Below, one piece after another: positions 39,866 to 48,268 of a DNA stretch of 64,000 bases; the first letter of the stretch is position 1; each line of letters starts with the position of its first letter. The DNA comes from Thermobispora bispora DSM 43833. GTDB lineage: Bacteria > Actinomycetota > Actinomycetes > Streptosporangiales > Streptosporangiaceae. The stretch covers positions 992,001 through 1,056,000 of the forward strand of contig NC_014165.1 of assembly GCF_000092645.1 (NCBI RefSeq), given 5' to 3'. A model generated the notes under the pieces. That model did no database searches and was not told the origin of the DNA. It worked only from the letters and a program-made list of their open reading frames with translations. The translations under genes and the position numbers were made by a program.

Positions 39866-40465
39866 CGGCAGGAACGAGCCGCGGAACATCTGCACCGTGA
39901 CGTCGATCAGCTTGTCCACCGGGGGCGCCGGATCGCTGACCACCCACTCGACGACCAGCTCGGTCATCGCCCCGCACAGGCCGAGCGCGAGGAGGTGCCG
40001 GTCGCTCGGCAGGGGGTGGGACAGGTCCGCCATCGCGCGCTCGATGACCTGGGTGAACGCCTGTACCGCCTCCCGCCGTACCTCGTAGAGGATGTCGGCG
40101 GCGCGGCGCGCCTCCAGGTGCATCAGCCTGGCCCGCCGCGCGTCCTCGGTCACGAAGCGCAGATAGCCTTCGATCGCCGCGACCAGCCGGTCCTGGAACG
40201 TGGGCGGAGCCTTGTCGATCGCCTGGTTGATGGCCTTCAGCGTGTCGTCGACACAGCGCCGGAACACCGCCCGCATGAGGTCGGCCCGGCTCGAGAAGGA
40301 CTCATAGAAGGCCCGGTTGGAGATGTGGGCGGCCGCGCAGAGCTGTTCGATCGTGGTCGCGTGATAGCCGGCACCGGCGAAGAGGGTGTAGGCGGCCGTC
40401 AGCAGCCGCTCTCTCCGGTCGGCCTGCCGTTCCGCAGCCGACATGCCCCGGTACTCGCGTGCCAC
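39863..40465 (-). CDS. TetR-family transcriptional regulator
   Basis: A 200-residue repressor-type protein. The N-terminal helix-turn-helix is ERLLTAAYTLFAGAGYHATTIEQLCAAAHISNRAFYESFSSRADL. The ligand-binding half is not matched to a known effector. The GTG start has GAGGTGGG upstream. It lies downstream of, and in the same direction as, an ABC-2 exporter operon, with 181 bases of inverted-repeat-rich DNA between them. It probably controls itself and perhaps that exporter. Confidence 0.92.
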   Translation of the reverse strand: MAREYRGMSAAERQADRRERLLTAAYTLFAGAGYHATTIEQLCAAAHISNRAFYESFSSRADLMRAVFRRCVDDTLKAINQAIDKAPPTFQDRLVAAIEGYLRFVTEDARRARLMHLEARRAADILYEVRREAVQAFTQVIERAMADLSHPLPSDRHLLALGLCGAMTELVVEWVVSDPAPPVDKLIDVTVQMFRGSFLP

Positions 40466-40488
40466 CAGTCGCCCACCTCATGCTGTCA

Positions 40489-40518
40489 GAAGCCACCAAA
40501 ACATAACATTATGGCTTC
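40489..40518. promoter_or_regulatory. candidate TetR operator at the tetR promoter
   Basis: Seven-base inverted arms GAAGCCA and TGGCTTC enclose a 16-base AT-rich centre containing CATAACATTATG. On the minus strand the centre includes CATAAT and TATGTT, possible -10 elements, 24 bases before the tetR start. A repressor bound here would block tetR transcription. Confidence 0.45.
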
Positions 40519-40584
40519 AAGATCCTTTTTACGGAAGTTGCAGGAAATTTGGCCTCGTCTAGCCATACGGAGGCTGTCAGGTGA

Positions 40585-40602
40585 CTTGACAGCACAGTCA
40601 AG
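40585..40602. promoter_or_regulatory. second inverted repeat upstream of tetR
   Basis: CTTGAC and GTCAAG arms with a six-base AGCACA spacer, 120 bases before the tetR start. On the minus strand one arm supplies TTGACT, a good -35 sequence, but no -10 is found at the correct distance. Confidence 0.35.
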
Positions 40603-40646
40603 CCGTCACTGTGTCATCCGTCGCGCCATGTCCGCCGCCGGGCGCG

Positions 40647-41477
40647 TCACCCCTCACCGCGCCGCTGCCAGCGGAACGTGGTGAGGCACAGGACGAGCCC
40701 GCCGATGATCCACGCCCCGAGGACCAGCGCCACGCGGTCCAGCTCGTACGTTCCGGCCGGCTCCAGGGCAGCCCCGGCGTCGCCGAGGAACACCCAGCGG
40801 AAGCCCTGGCACATCCACTTGAGCGGGAAGACCGCGGCGATGCCGGTCAGCCACTCGGGGAGCTGGCCGATCGGGATGAAGACCCCGGAGATGAACTGGA
40901 GCACGATGGAGGGCAGGGTGATCACGGCGGCGGCGCTCTGCGCCGACCGGGGAACGCTGCTCACCGCGATCCCGAGCAGGGTGGAGGCCGTCACGCCGAG
41001 CACGAAGATCCAGGCGAACGCCGCCCACCGCGCCGCCTCTCTGGGCGGCTCGATGCCGTACCAGGCCACGCCGATGGCGAGCAGGGCGGCGGTCTCGAGG
41101 ATCGCGACGATGAGGACGTTGATGACCTTGCCGATGAAGTAGGCCGAGCGCGGCATGGGCGTGCCGGCGAGCCGCTTGAGGGTGCCCCGCTCGCGGTCGG
41201 CGGCGATGCCGATGCCGAGGTTCTGGAATCCGGCGGCCAGCACGCCGGCGCCGATGAAGCCGGCGACGTAGAGCTGGGTGATGGTGATCCCGCCGCCGAT
41301 CTCGCCGGAGAAGATCGCGCCGAACAGGACGAGGAGGACGATCGGGAAGGCGAACGTGAAGACGACCGCGTCCTTCTCACGGAAGAAGAGCTTGGTCTCG
41401 AGCACGCCGCGGGCGAGACCGAGCCGGAGGGCGGAGGGCATCGCCGGGGCGGCGGCCGCGTTCCGGGTGCGGGTCAT
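40647..41477 (-). CDS. ABC-2 type transporter permease
   Basis: A 276-residue six-helix protein. Features typical of drug or daunorubicin-type exporters: LETKLFFREKDAVVFTFAFPIVLLVLFG, then DRERGTLKRLAGTPM, and ISGVFIPIGQLPEWL before the last helices. Its ATG overlaps the upstream ATPase stop by four bases. Likely extrudes a lipid or small molecule; substrate unknown. Confidence 0.91.
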   Translation of the reverse strand: MTRTRNAAAAPAMPSALRLGLARGVLETKLFFREKDAVVFTFAFPIVLLVLFGAIFSGEIGGGITITQLYVAGFIGAGVLAAGFQNLGIGIAADRERGTLKRLAGTPMPRSAYFIGKVINVLIVAILETAALLAIGVAWYGIEPPREAARWAAFAWIFVLGVTASTLLGIAVSSVPRSAQSAAAVITLPSIVLQFISGVFIPIGQLPEWLTGIAAVFPLKWMCQGFRWVFLGDAGAALEPAGTYELDRVALVLGAWIIGGLVLCLTTFRWQRRGEG

Positions 41478-42328
41478 CGGACCTCACTCGGGCCGGTGGG
41501 GGAGGGGGACGGCGCGATGAGCCGGAGGTAGACCTCCTCGAGGGTGGGGCGGGTGACGGTGAGGCCGGGGACCTCCCCGCCGAACCGCTCGGCGAGCTCG
41601 CACACGGTCTTGGTGGGGGTATCGGTCTCCACCGATCCGCCGTCCCAGCTCACCCGGGCCTTCGCCGACGCCCGGCCGCCGAGCGTCGCCGGGTCGCCGA
41701 GGGCGGCGATCCGTCCGTGCGCGATGACCGCGACCCGGTCGGCGAGCGCCTCCGCCTCCTCCAGGTAGTGCGTGGTCAGCAGGATGGTGACGCCGTCGCG
41801 AGCGAGATCCCGGATCAGCTCCCAGAAGCGGCGCCGCGCCTCCGGGTCGAAGCCGGTGGTCGGCTCGTCGAGGAAGAGCACCTCGGGGGAGCCGATCACG
41901 CCGAGCGCCACGTCCACCCTTCTGCGCTGGCCGCCGGAGAGCGTGCGGATCCGCCGTCCCGCGCACTCGGAGAGCCCCACCCTCGCGATCACCTCGTCGG
42001 GGTCCCGCGCCCGGGGGTAGTAGCGGGCGAAGTGCCGTACCAGCTCGCGGACGGTCAGCTCGGCCGCGTCGGCGGAGTGCTGCGGCACGATCCCGATCCG
42101 GGACCGCCACTCCCTGGTGGGCCGGGCCGGGTCGACGCCGAGCACCCGCACCTCGCCCGCGTCCCGGGACCGGAAACCCTCGAGGATCTCGACGGTGGTC
42201 GACTTGCCGGCGCCATTCGGCCCGAGGAGCGCGAACACCTCACCGTGGGCGATGTCGAGGTCGATTCCATCGACCGCCCGGACGGATCCGTAGTGCTTTT
42301 CCAGGCCCCGCACGTGAATGGCCGCCAT
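41474..42328 (-). CDS. ABC transporter ATP-binding protein (drug-exporter type)
   Basis: A 284-residue ATPase. Walker A GPNGAGKST, LSGGQRRRVDVALG, Walker B VLFLDEPTTGFDPEARR and TTHYLEEAEALADRV are all standard for DrrA-type exporters. I start at ATG 42328 (AAIHVRGLEKHYG), the usual family start; an ATG at 42343 would add five residues and neither has a ribosome-binding site. First gene of the exporter-tetR group. Upstream lies a 0.8-kb non-coding repeat region. Confidence 0.92.
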   Translation of the reverse strand: MAAIHVRGLEKHYGSVRAVDGIDLDIAHGEVFALLGPNGAGKSTTVEILEGFRSRDAGEVRVLGVDPARPTREWRSRIGIVPQHSADAAELTVRELVRHFARYYPRARDPDEVIARVGLSECAGRRIRTLSGGQRRRVDVALGVIGSPEVLFLDEPTTGFDPEARRRFWELIRDLARDGVTILLTTHYLEEAEALADRVAVIAHGRIAALGDPATLGGRASAKARVSWDGGSVETDTPTKTVCELAERFGGEVPGLTVTRPTLEEVYLRLIAPSPSPTGPSEVR

Positions 42329-42699
42329 GGTTCGATGATGCATCCGGTACGGCTTTCGCGTGCCCTATCGGGAAATGCGGGTGAATAAGGCCGCTCAGCG
42401 TTGAAAACGGGAAATGGCCGGAAATCCGCGGGCGAGATCCCGGCACATCGCGAGAAGCGGACCGAAGCCGTGCGCACGCGCCCGGACCGGCTCCGAGGAC
42501 GCGAGCGCGCCCGGCGTGCCCCCAGCGCACGCCGGCGTACGGGGCCGTGGTGCGGCGGACCGGCATCGGGGCGCACCGGCGCCCCGGCAGGCACGCGCCC
42601 GGACCCGCTCATGGAACGCGCCCGAAACCGCTCTTGACGCACTTCCCACCGGCGGGGTGTGGATTCGCGTCCGGCGGCGTGGACCGGCGGCTGGTACGT

Positions 42700-43089
42700 C
42701 GCGCGGCTCATTCCACGGTGGGGCGGGTGGTCCCCTCCGGCACAGGAATCCACGATGTTCTGACGCGCGGTCCCGGCTCGTCCCTCCACGGTGGGCCGGT
42801 GTTCCATCCGGTGGCCTGGTTTCCCGACGTTCCGTTGCGCGGTTTCCGGCTCGTCATGCCACGCTGGGGCGGTGGTCTCCCCGTCCGGCGCGGGAATCCA
42901 CGATGATCCGTTGCGCGGCTCATCCCACGGTGGGGCGGAGGCGTCCGGCGGGTGGATCCCCCGGCTGTTCCGTCGCGCGTTCCCCGGCTCGTCGTTCCGC
43001 GGTGGGGCGGGCGGATTCCCATCCGGCGGCGCGGATTCCCGGCCGGCGCGCGGCAGTCATCGCGGGGCCGGCGGGATTCCCGCCGCGAC
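42700..43089. repeat. degenerate tandem array, six copies of about 62-76 bp
   Basis: Copies begin near 42700, 42764, 42836, 42912, 42974 and 43047. Most share a CGCGCGG start, a CGGCTC(GT) block, CCACGGTGGGGCGG in the middle and CCGGCGCGGGAATCC(A)CGATG toward the end, with copy 4 shortened and copy 6 decayed. No frame looks like a gene. The array fills most of the 793 bases between the exporter ATPase gene and nucS; the first 350 bases (42344-42699) hold nothing I can assign apart from the promoter region of the exporter. Confidence 0.75.
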
Positions 43090-43121
43090 ATCGATGCGCC
43101 CGCCCGGGAGATCGCGGGTTC

Positions 43122-43799
43122 TCAGAAGAGCGTGGGATGCTCCGGCTCGATGCCGCGCAGCGCGTCGTAATCGAGGGTGACGCACTCGATGCCGCGGTCG
43201 GCGGCGAGCACCCGGGCCTGCGGCCGGAACTCCTGCGCGGCGAGCACCCCCTTCACCGGGGCCAGGAGCGGATCCCGGTTGAGCAGCTCCAGGTACCGGG
43301 TGAGCTGCTCCACGCCGTCGATGTCCGCACGCCGCTTGATCTCGACGGCCACGGTGCCGCCGAGGTGGTCGCGGCAGAGCAGGTCCACCGGCCCGATCGC
43401 GGTCATGTACTCCCGGCGGATCAGCGTCCAGCCTTCGCCGAGGGTGGTGATGTGCTCGGCGAGCAGCTCCTGCAGGTGCGCCTCGACGCCGTCCTTCCGC
43501 AGCCCGGGCTCGATCCCGAGCTCGTGGGTGGAGTCGTGCAGGATCTCCTCGATGGTGAGCACGAGCTTCTCACCGGTCTTCTCGTGGATCACCGACCAGG
43601 TGAGTTCTCCGTCGCCGGATCTCTCCTCCCGGATCTTGCACGGCGGGTTCATCCAGTTGAGGGGCTTGTAGGCGCGGTCGTCGGAGTGGATGCTGACGGA
43701 GCCGTCCGCCTTGAGCAGGATGAGCCGGGGCGCCATCGGGAGGTGGGCGGTCAACCTTCCGACGTAATCCACACTGCACCGAGCGATGACCAGCCGCAT
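43122..43799 (-). CDS. nucS: mismatch-specific endonuclease EndoMS/NucS
   Basis: A 225-residue RecB-like nuclease that cuts both strands at mismatches, the actinobacterial substitute for MutS/MutL. The N-terminal domain starts [16 protein letters not shown] with [10 protein letters not shown]. The nuclease core contains the motif GPVDLLCRD then [22 protein letters not shown]. The start at ATG 43799 matches the family; an in-frame extension upstream does not. The C-terminal EHPTLF tail resembles the beta-clamp-interacting end reported for NucS. Confidence 0.95.
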   Translation of the reverse strand: MRLVIARCSVDYVGRLTAHLPMAPRLILLKADGSVSIHSDDRAYKPLNWMNPPCKIREERSGDGELTWSVIHEKTGEKLVLTIEEILHDSTHELGIEPGLRKDGVEAHLQELLAEHITTLGEGWTLIRREYMTAIGPVDLLCRDHLGGTVAVEIKRRADIDGVEQLTRYLELLNRDPLLAPVKGVLAAQEFRPQARVLAADRGIECVTLDYDALRGIEPEHPTLF

Positions 43800-43921
43800 G
43801 GCCGCCAACCCTACCGGGATCGCGGCGGCCCGGGGGACGGACCGGGTCATGCGCGCGCGCTCCGCGCCCATGGAAAATGGAAGTGGTTCCCCATCCGCCT
43901 CGTCCCGAGAAGGATCCGACC

Positions 43922-44236
43922 GTGAGCCCTCGCCGCGTCCGACGCCTCGGCCCGTACGAGCGACCGGGCGGCCGCGGCTCGTCCCGGCCGATCGAGTGGG
44001 TGGCCGGGATCGACCGGAAAGAGCACGCGCCGGATGGGGAGTGGGTCGTGCGCCATGTGTCCGGGGCCACCGACCGGGTGTACCGGTGCCCCGGCTGCGA
44101 GCAGGAGATCCGGCCCGGCGTGCCGCACGTGGTGAGCTGGCCGAACTGGCCGGGCGGCGCCGAGGAGCGGCGGCACTGGCACACCGCCTGCTGGCGCAAC
44201 CGGATCAACCGGGGCCCGCTGCGCCGGCGGTACTGA
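43922..44236 (+). CDS. small cysteine-containing protein next to nucS
   Basis: A 104-residue basic protein with a zinc-ribbon-like pair: [10 protein letters not shown] and, 30 residues later, [10 protein letters not shown]. The N-terminal half is Arg/Pro/Gly-rich. Homologues next to nucS in streptomycetes are, as I recall, often labelled ATP/GTP-binding protein, but I see no P-loop here. The GTG start at 43922 has AGAAGGA seven bases upstream. Divergent from nucS across about 120 bases, so it may share regulation. No function is assigned. Confidence 0.75.
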   Translation: MSPRRVRRLGPYERPGGRGSSRPIEWVAGIDRKEHAPDGEWVVRHVSGATDRVYRCPGCEQEIRPGVPHVVSWPNWPGGAEERRHWHTACWRNRINRGPLRRRY

Positions 44237-44309
44237 CCGGCGGGCCGCATGCCCCGCCCGGGCGGGTGGCGTACCGAGACGGGTGAACAAGGCAAGGGGT
44301 TGCACAGGG

Positions 44310-45014
44310 ATGGAGATCAGGGCGTCCACCGTTCTGCCTGCCCGGCGGACCGACATCGAGCTGCACACCGCCGACGGGCTGACGCTGGTCGGCGAGCTGG
44401 CCGTGCCGGAGAGCCGGCCACCGGTGGCGACGCTGATCTGCCTCCACCCGCTGCCCACCCACGGCGGCATGATGGACAGCCACGTGCTGCGGAAGGCGGC
44501 GAACCGGCTGCCCGCCCTCGCCGACCTGGCCGTGCTCCGGTTCAACACCCGGGGCACGAGCTCCGAGCGCGGCACCTCGGAGGGCACGTTCGGCGACGGC
44601 GTGGCCGAGCGCTGGGACGTCGCGGCGGCGCTGGAGTACGCCGAGTACCACGAGCTCCCGCGCCCGTGGCTGCTCGGCTGGTCGTTCGGCACCGAGCTCG
44701 CCCTGCGGTGGGGGCGCGACCCGGCCGTGGAGGGCGCGATCCTGCTCTCCCCGCCGCTGCACCGGGCGACCGACGAGGACCTCGACGCGTGGGCCGAGTT
44801 CGGCCGGCCGCTCATCGCGCTGGTGCCCGAGTTCGACGACTACCTGCGGCCGGACGAGGCGAAGAAGCGGTTCGCCCGGGTGCCGCAGGCCGAGGTGATC
44901 GGGGTGCCCGGCGCCAAGCACCTGTGGGTGGGCGAGCCGTACGTGCGGATCGTGCTGAACGAGATCGTCAAGCGGGTGAACCCGGCCGCCGCGCCGCTGC
45001 CGACCGAGGTGTGA
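44310..45014 (+). CDS. alpha/beta hydrolase
   Basis: A 234-residue cytoplasmic hydrolase. LICLHPLPTHGG gives the oxyanion region, GWSFGTELA is the nucleophile elbow (GXSXG), and a C-terminal histidine is in GAKHLWVGEP. Substrate cannot be told. The ATG has AAGGGG upstream. The next gene is another alpha/beta hydrolase 69 bases downstream. Confidence 0.85.
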   Translation: MEIRASTVLPARRTDIELHTADGLTLVGELAVPESRPPVATLICLHPLPTHGGMMDSHVLRKAANRLPALADLAVLRFNTRGTSSERGTSEGTFGDGVAERWDVAAALEYAEYHELPRPWLLGWSFGTELALRWGRDPAVEGAILLSPPLHRATDEDLDAWAEFGRPLIALVPEFDDYLRPDEAKKRFARVPQAEVIGVPGAKHLWVGEPYVRIVLNEIVKRVNPAAAPLPTEV

Positions 45015-45083
45015 GGCGCGGGCGGGGCCGCGAAACGGCGAGGGGGCTCGGCACGCGGCAGGGCACCGGGTTACGGTGATCTA

Positions 45084-45851
45084 GTGCGCCTGTACTGGAG
45101 ATCTGCCGGAAGCGGCATACCCGTCGTGCTGCTGCACGCGTTTCCCTTTTCCTCGGCGATGTGGCTCTCCCAGCGGGAGGGCCTCGCGCCGGTGTGCCGG
45201 GTGATCACACCGGACCTCCGCGGGTTCGGCGGGACACCGCTCGGTGACGCCCGGCCGTCGATCGATGTGATGGCGGACGACGTCGCCCACCTGCTCGACC
45301 AGGAGGGCATCGACCGCGCGGTGGTCGGCGGCCTGTCGATGGGCGGCTACGTGACGATGGCCTTCTGCCGCCGCCACCCGGACCGGTTGCTCGGCGTGAT
45401 CCTCGCCGACACCAAGGCCGGCGCCGACGACGAGCAGGCGAAGGCCAACCGGGAGCGGATCGCCCAGGCGGTGCTGGAGAAGGGCTCCGACGTGCTGCTC
45501 GACCAGCTCCCGTCGCTGGTCGGCGTCACCACCCAGCAGCGGCGGGGCATGGTCCTCGGTCGCGTGCGCGGGCTGATCAAGGTGGCGCCGCCGAAGGCGG
45601 TGGCCTGGGCCCAGCGGGCCATGGCGAACCGCCGGGACTCCTTCGACACGCTCCGCGGGCTGCGCGTGCCCGCCCTGGTCATCGTGGGGGATGAGGACCG
45701 GCTCTCCCCGCTCGCCGAGGCCGAGGCCATGGCCGAGGCGATCCCGGAGGCGAAGCTCGCCGTCATCGAGCAGGCGGGGCATCTGTCCGCGGTCGAGCGG
45801 CCGGAGGAGTTCAACCGGCTGGTCGCGGACTTCGTCCGTTCGCTCGGGTGA
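45084..45851 (+). CDS. alpha/beta hydrolase, proline iminopeptidase/lactonase-like
   Basis: A 255-residue protein. VVLLHAFPFSSAMW holds the oxyanion hole, GGLSMGGYVTMAF the nucleophile serine, VGDEDRLSP the acid region and QAGHLSAVERPEEF the catalytic histidine. The family includes 3-oxoadipate enol-lactonases and esterases, so the reaction is open. The GTG start has no good Shine-Dalgarno. Weak sequence likeness to the previous hydrolase, so not a recent duplicate. Confidence 0.87.
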   Translation: MRLYWRSAGSGIPVVLLHAFPFSSAMWLSQREGLAPVCRVITPDLRGFGGTPLGDARPSIDVMADDVAHLLDQEGIDRAVVGGLSMGGYVTMAFCRRHPDRLLGVILADTKAGADDEQAKANRERIAQAVLEKGSDVLLDQLPSLVGVTTQQRRGMVLGRVRGLIKVAPPKAVAWAQRAMANRRDSFDTLRGLRVPALVIVGDEDRLSPLAEAEAMAEAIPEAKLAVIEQAGHLSAVERPEEFNRLVADFVRSLG

Positions 45852-45970
45852 GCCATCGCCCGGGCCCGGGCGCAGGCCGTGACGGCCGGCCCGCGGCCCG
45901 GGCCGGCGGAGCCCGGCGTCGCGGCGAGATCGCCGGGCCCGCCTCGTCGGTGCACTACCCGATCCCTCGC

Positions 45971-46127
45971 GCGAGCGAGCCGCGGGGTTCTTCTCCTGAG
46001 CGAGCGCGGTCCCAAGTGAGCCGCGGGGTTCTTCTCGTAGGCGAGCCGCGGTCCTGAGCGAACCGCGGGGTCTTTCTCGCACGTGAGCCGCGGTCCTTCT
46101 CGCGAGCGAGCCGCCGGGTCCCATCGC
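45971..46127. repeat. GAGCGAGCCGCGG repeat cluster, about seven copies
   Basis: Two alternating unit types tile the 353-base gap before the coiled-coil gene: a long one, GAGCGAGCCGCGGGGTTCTTC plus TC (copies near 45973, 46016, 46056), and a short one, GAGCGAGCCGCGGTCCT (near 45998, 46041, 46083), with a last variant at 46104. The core GAGCGAGC recalls the GAGCGAAGCGAG element at 5929. The first 120 bases of the gap hold nothing assignable. Confidence 0.75.
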
Positions 46128-46137
46128 GCAAGCGAAA

Positions 46138-46167
46138 GGGCCCGGGCGATGGACCGCCGGGCCCCTT
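46138..46167 (-). terminator. terminator of the Scy/FilP-like gene
   Basis: GGGCCCGG pairs with CCGGGCCC across an 11-base loop, with flanking AA/TT pairs after one bulge. On the minus strand it follows the stop codon by about 38 bases and is followed by TTTCGC. Confidence 0.6.
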
Positions 46168-46204
46168 CAGACAGCCGTCACCGAACGCGCCGGATGGGTC
46201 GGGC

Positions 46205-47563
46205 TCACTCCTGCCACCACTCCGAGTCGTCGTCGTCCTTGCCGCTCGAGGCGCTGGAGCCGGAGACGGAGGAAGACGACGAGGAGGAGCCGGAGTCGAC
46301 CGACGAAGCCGACGACGAGGACACCGCGGGCTTCTGCTCAGTGCTCTCCGACGAGGTCGACGAGGACAGCGCCGGCTTGGGAGCGGCAGCGGTGACCGGG
46401 GCCGGCTCCGGGTCGAGACCCGGCAGCGAGGCGCCGCCGAGGAGCTGCCGGAGCTGAGCGAGGTGGCTGGTGATGCTGTCCCGCTGGCGGGTGAGCTCGT
46501 CCACCTGCCGCTGCATCGTGGTGCGGATCCGCTCGGCCTCGGCCTTGGCCTCGGCGACGATCGCCTCGGCGTGCGCCTTGGCCTCGGAGACGAGCTGGTC
46601 CGCGTTCTTGCGGGCGTTGGCGAGGAGCTGCTTGGCGTGGGCGTCCGCCTCGCGCCGGGTCTGCTCGGCCTGCTGGGTGGCCTTGAGGGCCCGCTGCTCG
46701 GCGGTGGCGGCCCGCTGCTCGGCCTCGGCCACCATCTTCTGGGTCTGGGCCTGGGCCGCGGCGTGGCGCTCGGCCTCGATGCGCTCGGCCTCCTCGCGGC
46801 GCTGGGCGAGCTGGATCTCGAACTCGGCCTCTTCCTGGGCCCGCTTGGCCTCGGACTCCTCGAGGATCCGCTGGGCCTGGGCGCGCATCTCGTCCGCCTG
46901 GCGCTTGGCCGTGGTGAGGATCTCGTCGCGCTCACGCTTGGTGTTGGCGCGCAGCTGAGCCACCTCGCGTTCGGTGGTGGTCCGCAGCTTCGCGATCTCC
47001 CGCTCGGCGGCCGCGCGCTTCTCGGCGACCTCGTGGTCGGCCTGGGCGCGGATCTTGGCCACCTCGCGCTCGGTGGTCGCGGTCAGCTCCTCCGCCTCCC
47101 TGCGGGCGGCCGAGCGGATCTCTTCGGCCTCGCGCTCGGCCGTGGTCCGCAGCTCCTCCGCCTCGCGCGCCGCCATGGCGCGCTTCTCCGCTGCCTCGTT
47201 CTCTGCGGCGGCGCGCAGGTCGGCAGCGTCGACCTTCGCAGCAGCCCGGATCTCGTTGGCTTCCGACCTCGCCGCCTGGACGAGCTCCGTCGCCTGCTCC
47301 TCGGCGAGGCGCAGCAGCTGCTCAATGCGGGCTCCGAGACCGGCGTAGGTCGGGCGCTCCTGCTCCCTCAGCTGGCGCTGCGTGTCCGCGAGCTCCCGCT
47401 GAAGTGCGGCGATCTGCTCCCGGGCCTGCCGCAGTTCGTTGTCCATCTGCTTGAGATAGTCGTGGACCTGGTGCCGGTCATAGCCCCGGAGCACCACGTC
47501 GAATTCCCGTGTAGGGGTGTCTTCAAAGAAATTGTTGAGCTGGGCGTCGATGTCGGACTGCAT
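46205..47563 (-). CDS. Scy/FilP-like DivIVA-domain coiled-coil protein
   Basis: A 452-residue filament-type protein. Residues 14-70 match a DivIVA N-terminal domain (REFDVVLRGYDRHQVHDYLKQM). Residues about 98-240 are 13 uninterrupted 11-residue (hendecad) repeats of the pattern xEREAEELRTT, then a heptad coiled coil to about 385. The last 75 residues are Ser-rich and acidic and end EWWQE. In Streptomyces coelicolor the polarity proteins Scy and FilP lie next to mce and the thiolase, exactly this neighbourhood, and Scy also has hendecads. A role in tip organisation or cytoskeleton is inferred. It is much shorter than Scy (about 1,300 residues) and there is a single gene here instead of two. 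Confidence 0.85.
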   Translation of the reverse strand: MQSDIDAQLNNFFEDTPTREFDVVLRGYDRHQVHDYLKQMDNELRQAREQIAALQRELADTQRQLREQERPTYAGLGARIEQLLRLAEEQATELVQAARSEANEIRAAAKVDAADLRAAAENEAAEKRAMAAREAEELRTTAEREAEEIRSAARREAEELTATTEREVAKIRAQADHEVAEKRAAAEREIAKLRTTTEREVAQLRANTKRERDEILTTAKRQADEMRAQAQRILEESEAKRAQEEAEFEIQLAQRREEAERIEAERHAAAQAQTQKMVAEAEQRAATAEQRALKATQQAEQTRREADAHAKQLLANARKNADQLVSEAKAHAEAIVAEAKAEAERIRTTMQRQVDELTRQRDSITSHLAQLRQLLGGASLPGLDPEPAPVTAAAPKPALSSSTSSESTEQKPAVSSSSASSVDSGSSSSSSSVSGSSASSGKDDDDSEWWQE

Positions 47564-47744
47564 GAGGCTCGATCCTGTTGTCGAGACGGCTACAACGGCC
47601 GGACGGGGGGCGGACTTATCCGAGGCGGGAGGCCGTGGGCTTCCACGTCCGGTGGTACGCCAGCGTACTCCGGTAGTGCGGCGTTGGAAGCTCCGTCGGA
47701 CTTTCTGCGCGAGTTGTTACTTGTGCGGGTTTCCTGCGTTTCGC

Positions 47745-48167
47745 TTAGCGACGGGGTGCCTCCACGAGCTCCGTCAGAACGCCGCCCACGTCCTTGGGGT
47801 GCAGAAACGCGATCGAGGCGCCCATGGATCCGTGCCGAGGCCGCTGGTCGATGAGGCGAACGCCTTTCGCGCCGATTTCCTCGAGTGCCTTGGCGATGTC
47901 CGCCACGCCGTACCCGATATGGTGCACGCCCTCGCCCCGCTTGGCGAGGAACCTGCCCACCGGGGTGTCGGGGTGGAGCGGTTCGAGAAGCTGCACGTAG
48001 GAGGCCCCGTGCGGTCCGTCGGTGACGTGGAGCATCGCCTCCCGGACCCCTTGCTCCTCGTTGATCTCGCGGCTCACGACCTTCAGCCCGAACACGGACT
48101 CATAGAACGCGATCTTCTCTTCGAGATTGTGGCAGGCGATGCCCACGTGGTCGATCCTGAGCAGCAC
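47745..48167 (-). CDS. mce: methylmalonyl-CoA epimerase
   Basis: Interconverts (2R)- and (2S)-methylmalonyl-CoA. A 140-residue vicinal-oxygen-chelate protein: metal ligands H7 in RIDHVGIA and His in [11 protein letters not shown], Glu in LTELVEAP, plus [16 protein letters not shown]. Works with the B12-dependent mutase; the adenosyltransferase at 35.4 kb supplies its cofactor. Divergent from the thiolase gene. Confidence 0.94.
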   Translation of the reverse strand: MLLRIDHVGIACHNLEEKIAFYESVFGLKVVSREINEEQGVREAMLHVTDGPHGASYVQLLEPLHPDTPVGRFLAKRGEGVHHIGYGVADIAKALEEIGAKGVRLIDQRPRHGSMGASIAFLHPKDVGGVLTELVEAPRR

Positions 48168-48268
48168 GGCGCTCTCCTTTCCCCGCTGAGGGCCGGGCGA
48201 CCGGCAGTGCCCGATATGCCCATGGGTATGGTGTCACGGTCGCCGCGTTGTACTCATGGAGGGCCGTC

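Noticed and set aside
42700-43089. A CRISPR array
   Set aside because: Units are contiguous, vary in length and have no constant repeat with unique spacers; no cas genes are present.
42414-43925. A 503-codon plus-strand frame across the tandem array
   Set aside because: It continues antisense through nucS, and the part over the array is only repeat translation without a start signal.
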